Of a stretch of DNA of 5,414 bases, positions 5,392 through 5,414 are shown piece by piece; position 1 is the stretch's first letter, and every line of letters starts with the position of its first letter. The notes beneath the pieces were generated by a model. That model did no database searches. It was not told the DNA's origin and saw only the letters and a list, made by a program, of their open reading frames with translations. The DNA is from JBIOYL01 sp044870185 (GTDB lineage: Bacteria; Actinomycetota; CALGFH01), in assembly GCA_044870185.1 (NCBI GenBank), contig JBIOYL010000162.1:1-5414 (forward strand), given 5' to 3'. A program made the position numbers and the translations under genes.

Positions 5392-5414
5392 ACCCAAGAA
5401 TGACGCCGGAGCCC

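Larger units (their letters stand above)
1621..5414 (+). mobile_element. Tn5053/Tn402-like (TniABQ) transposon, left part, running off the window
   Basis: The element is defined by a co-directional tniA-tniB-tniQ module preceded by a 5'-TGTCGCAGAAA end candidate at 1621. The gene order and the sizes after repair (561, 314 and about 313 residues) match the Tn5053/Tn402 family, whose TniA and TniB are close to 560 and 300 residues. These elements transpose through a DDE transposase with an AAA+ helper and are usually resolved by a separate TniR serine resolvase. No resolvase, cargo or inverted right end (ending GCGACA) is visible before 5414, so the right boundary is unknown and 5414 is only the window edge. 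No TnsA-like endonuclease is seen, so 5'-strand cleavage as in Tn7 is not expected from this segment. Frameshifts in tniA and tniQ suggest the copy is inactive unless they are sequencing errors. Confidence 0.75.

Noticed and set aside
1..5414. CRISPR array, tRNA or rRNA gene
   Set aside because: No regularly spaced direct repeats and no tRNA-like or rRNA-like sequence were seen on either strand.

Overview
The DNA is very GC-rich, with codons ending mostly in G or C and several GTG starts. Together with the protein families present, this suggests a high-GC actinomycete (Streptomyces, Frankia, Mycobacterium-like). I cannot name a genus from the sequence. The window looks like an accessory, decaying chromosomal region next to the left part of a Tn5053/Tn402-type (Mu/Tn7-superfamily) transposon.

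Left flank (1-1620): a C-terminal remnant of an alpha/beta hydrolase (57-274) that needs one frameshift repair; about 560 bp with no recognisable gene (275-837); an intact gene on the minus strand for a dihydrofolate reductase/RibD C-terminal family protein (838-1419) with a clear ribosome binding site; and a short coding-like remnant on the plus strand (1447-1578).

At 1620-1649 lies a perfect inverted repeat (arms beginning TGTCGCAGAAA, 6-base centre). It is either the 5'-TGT terminus of the transposon or a recombinase crossover-type site. A 156-bp leader with repeated CCTGTGC motifs follows.

Transposition operon (1806-5391, plus strand): tniA (DDE transposase), tniB (AAA+ ATPase) and tniQ (zinc-finger target-selection adaptor), tightly coupled. 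tniA and tniB overlap by 4 bp (GTGA). tniB and tniQ are joined by three successive GTGA stop/start overlaps, two of them from a 14-bp-period tandem duplication. TniA should bind the ends and do the strand transfer, TniB should carry target and ATP information, and TniQ should choose or mark the target. No tnsA, resolvase or right end is visible.

tniB and the reductase gene are intact. tniA (+1 and about -4), tniQ (-1) and the hydrolase remnant (-1) each carry small indels in short G/C-rich tracts. In tniA the two shifts compensate, so a naive ORF call yields an intact-looking 592-residue protein whose middle third is wrong-frame sequence. Whether this is real decay or consensus error is the main open question.
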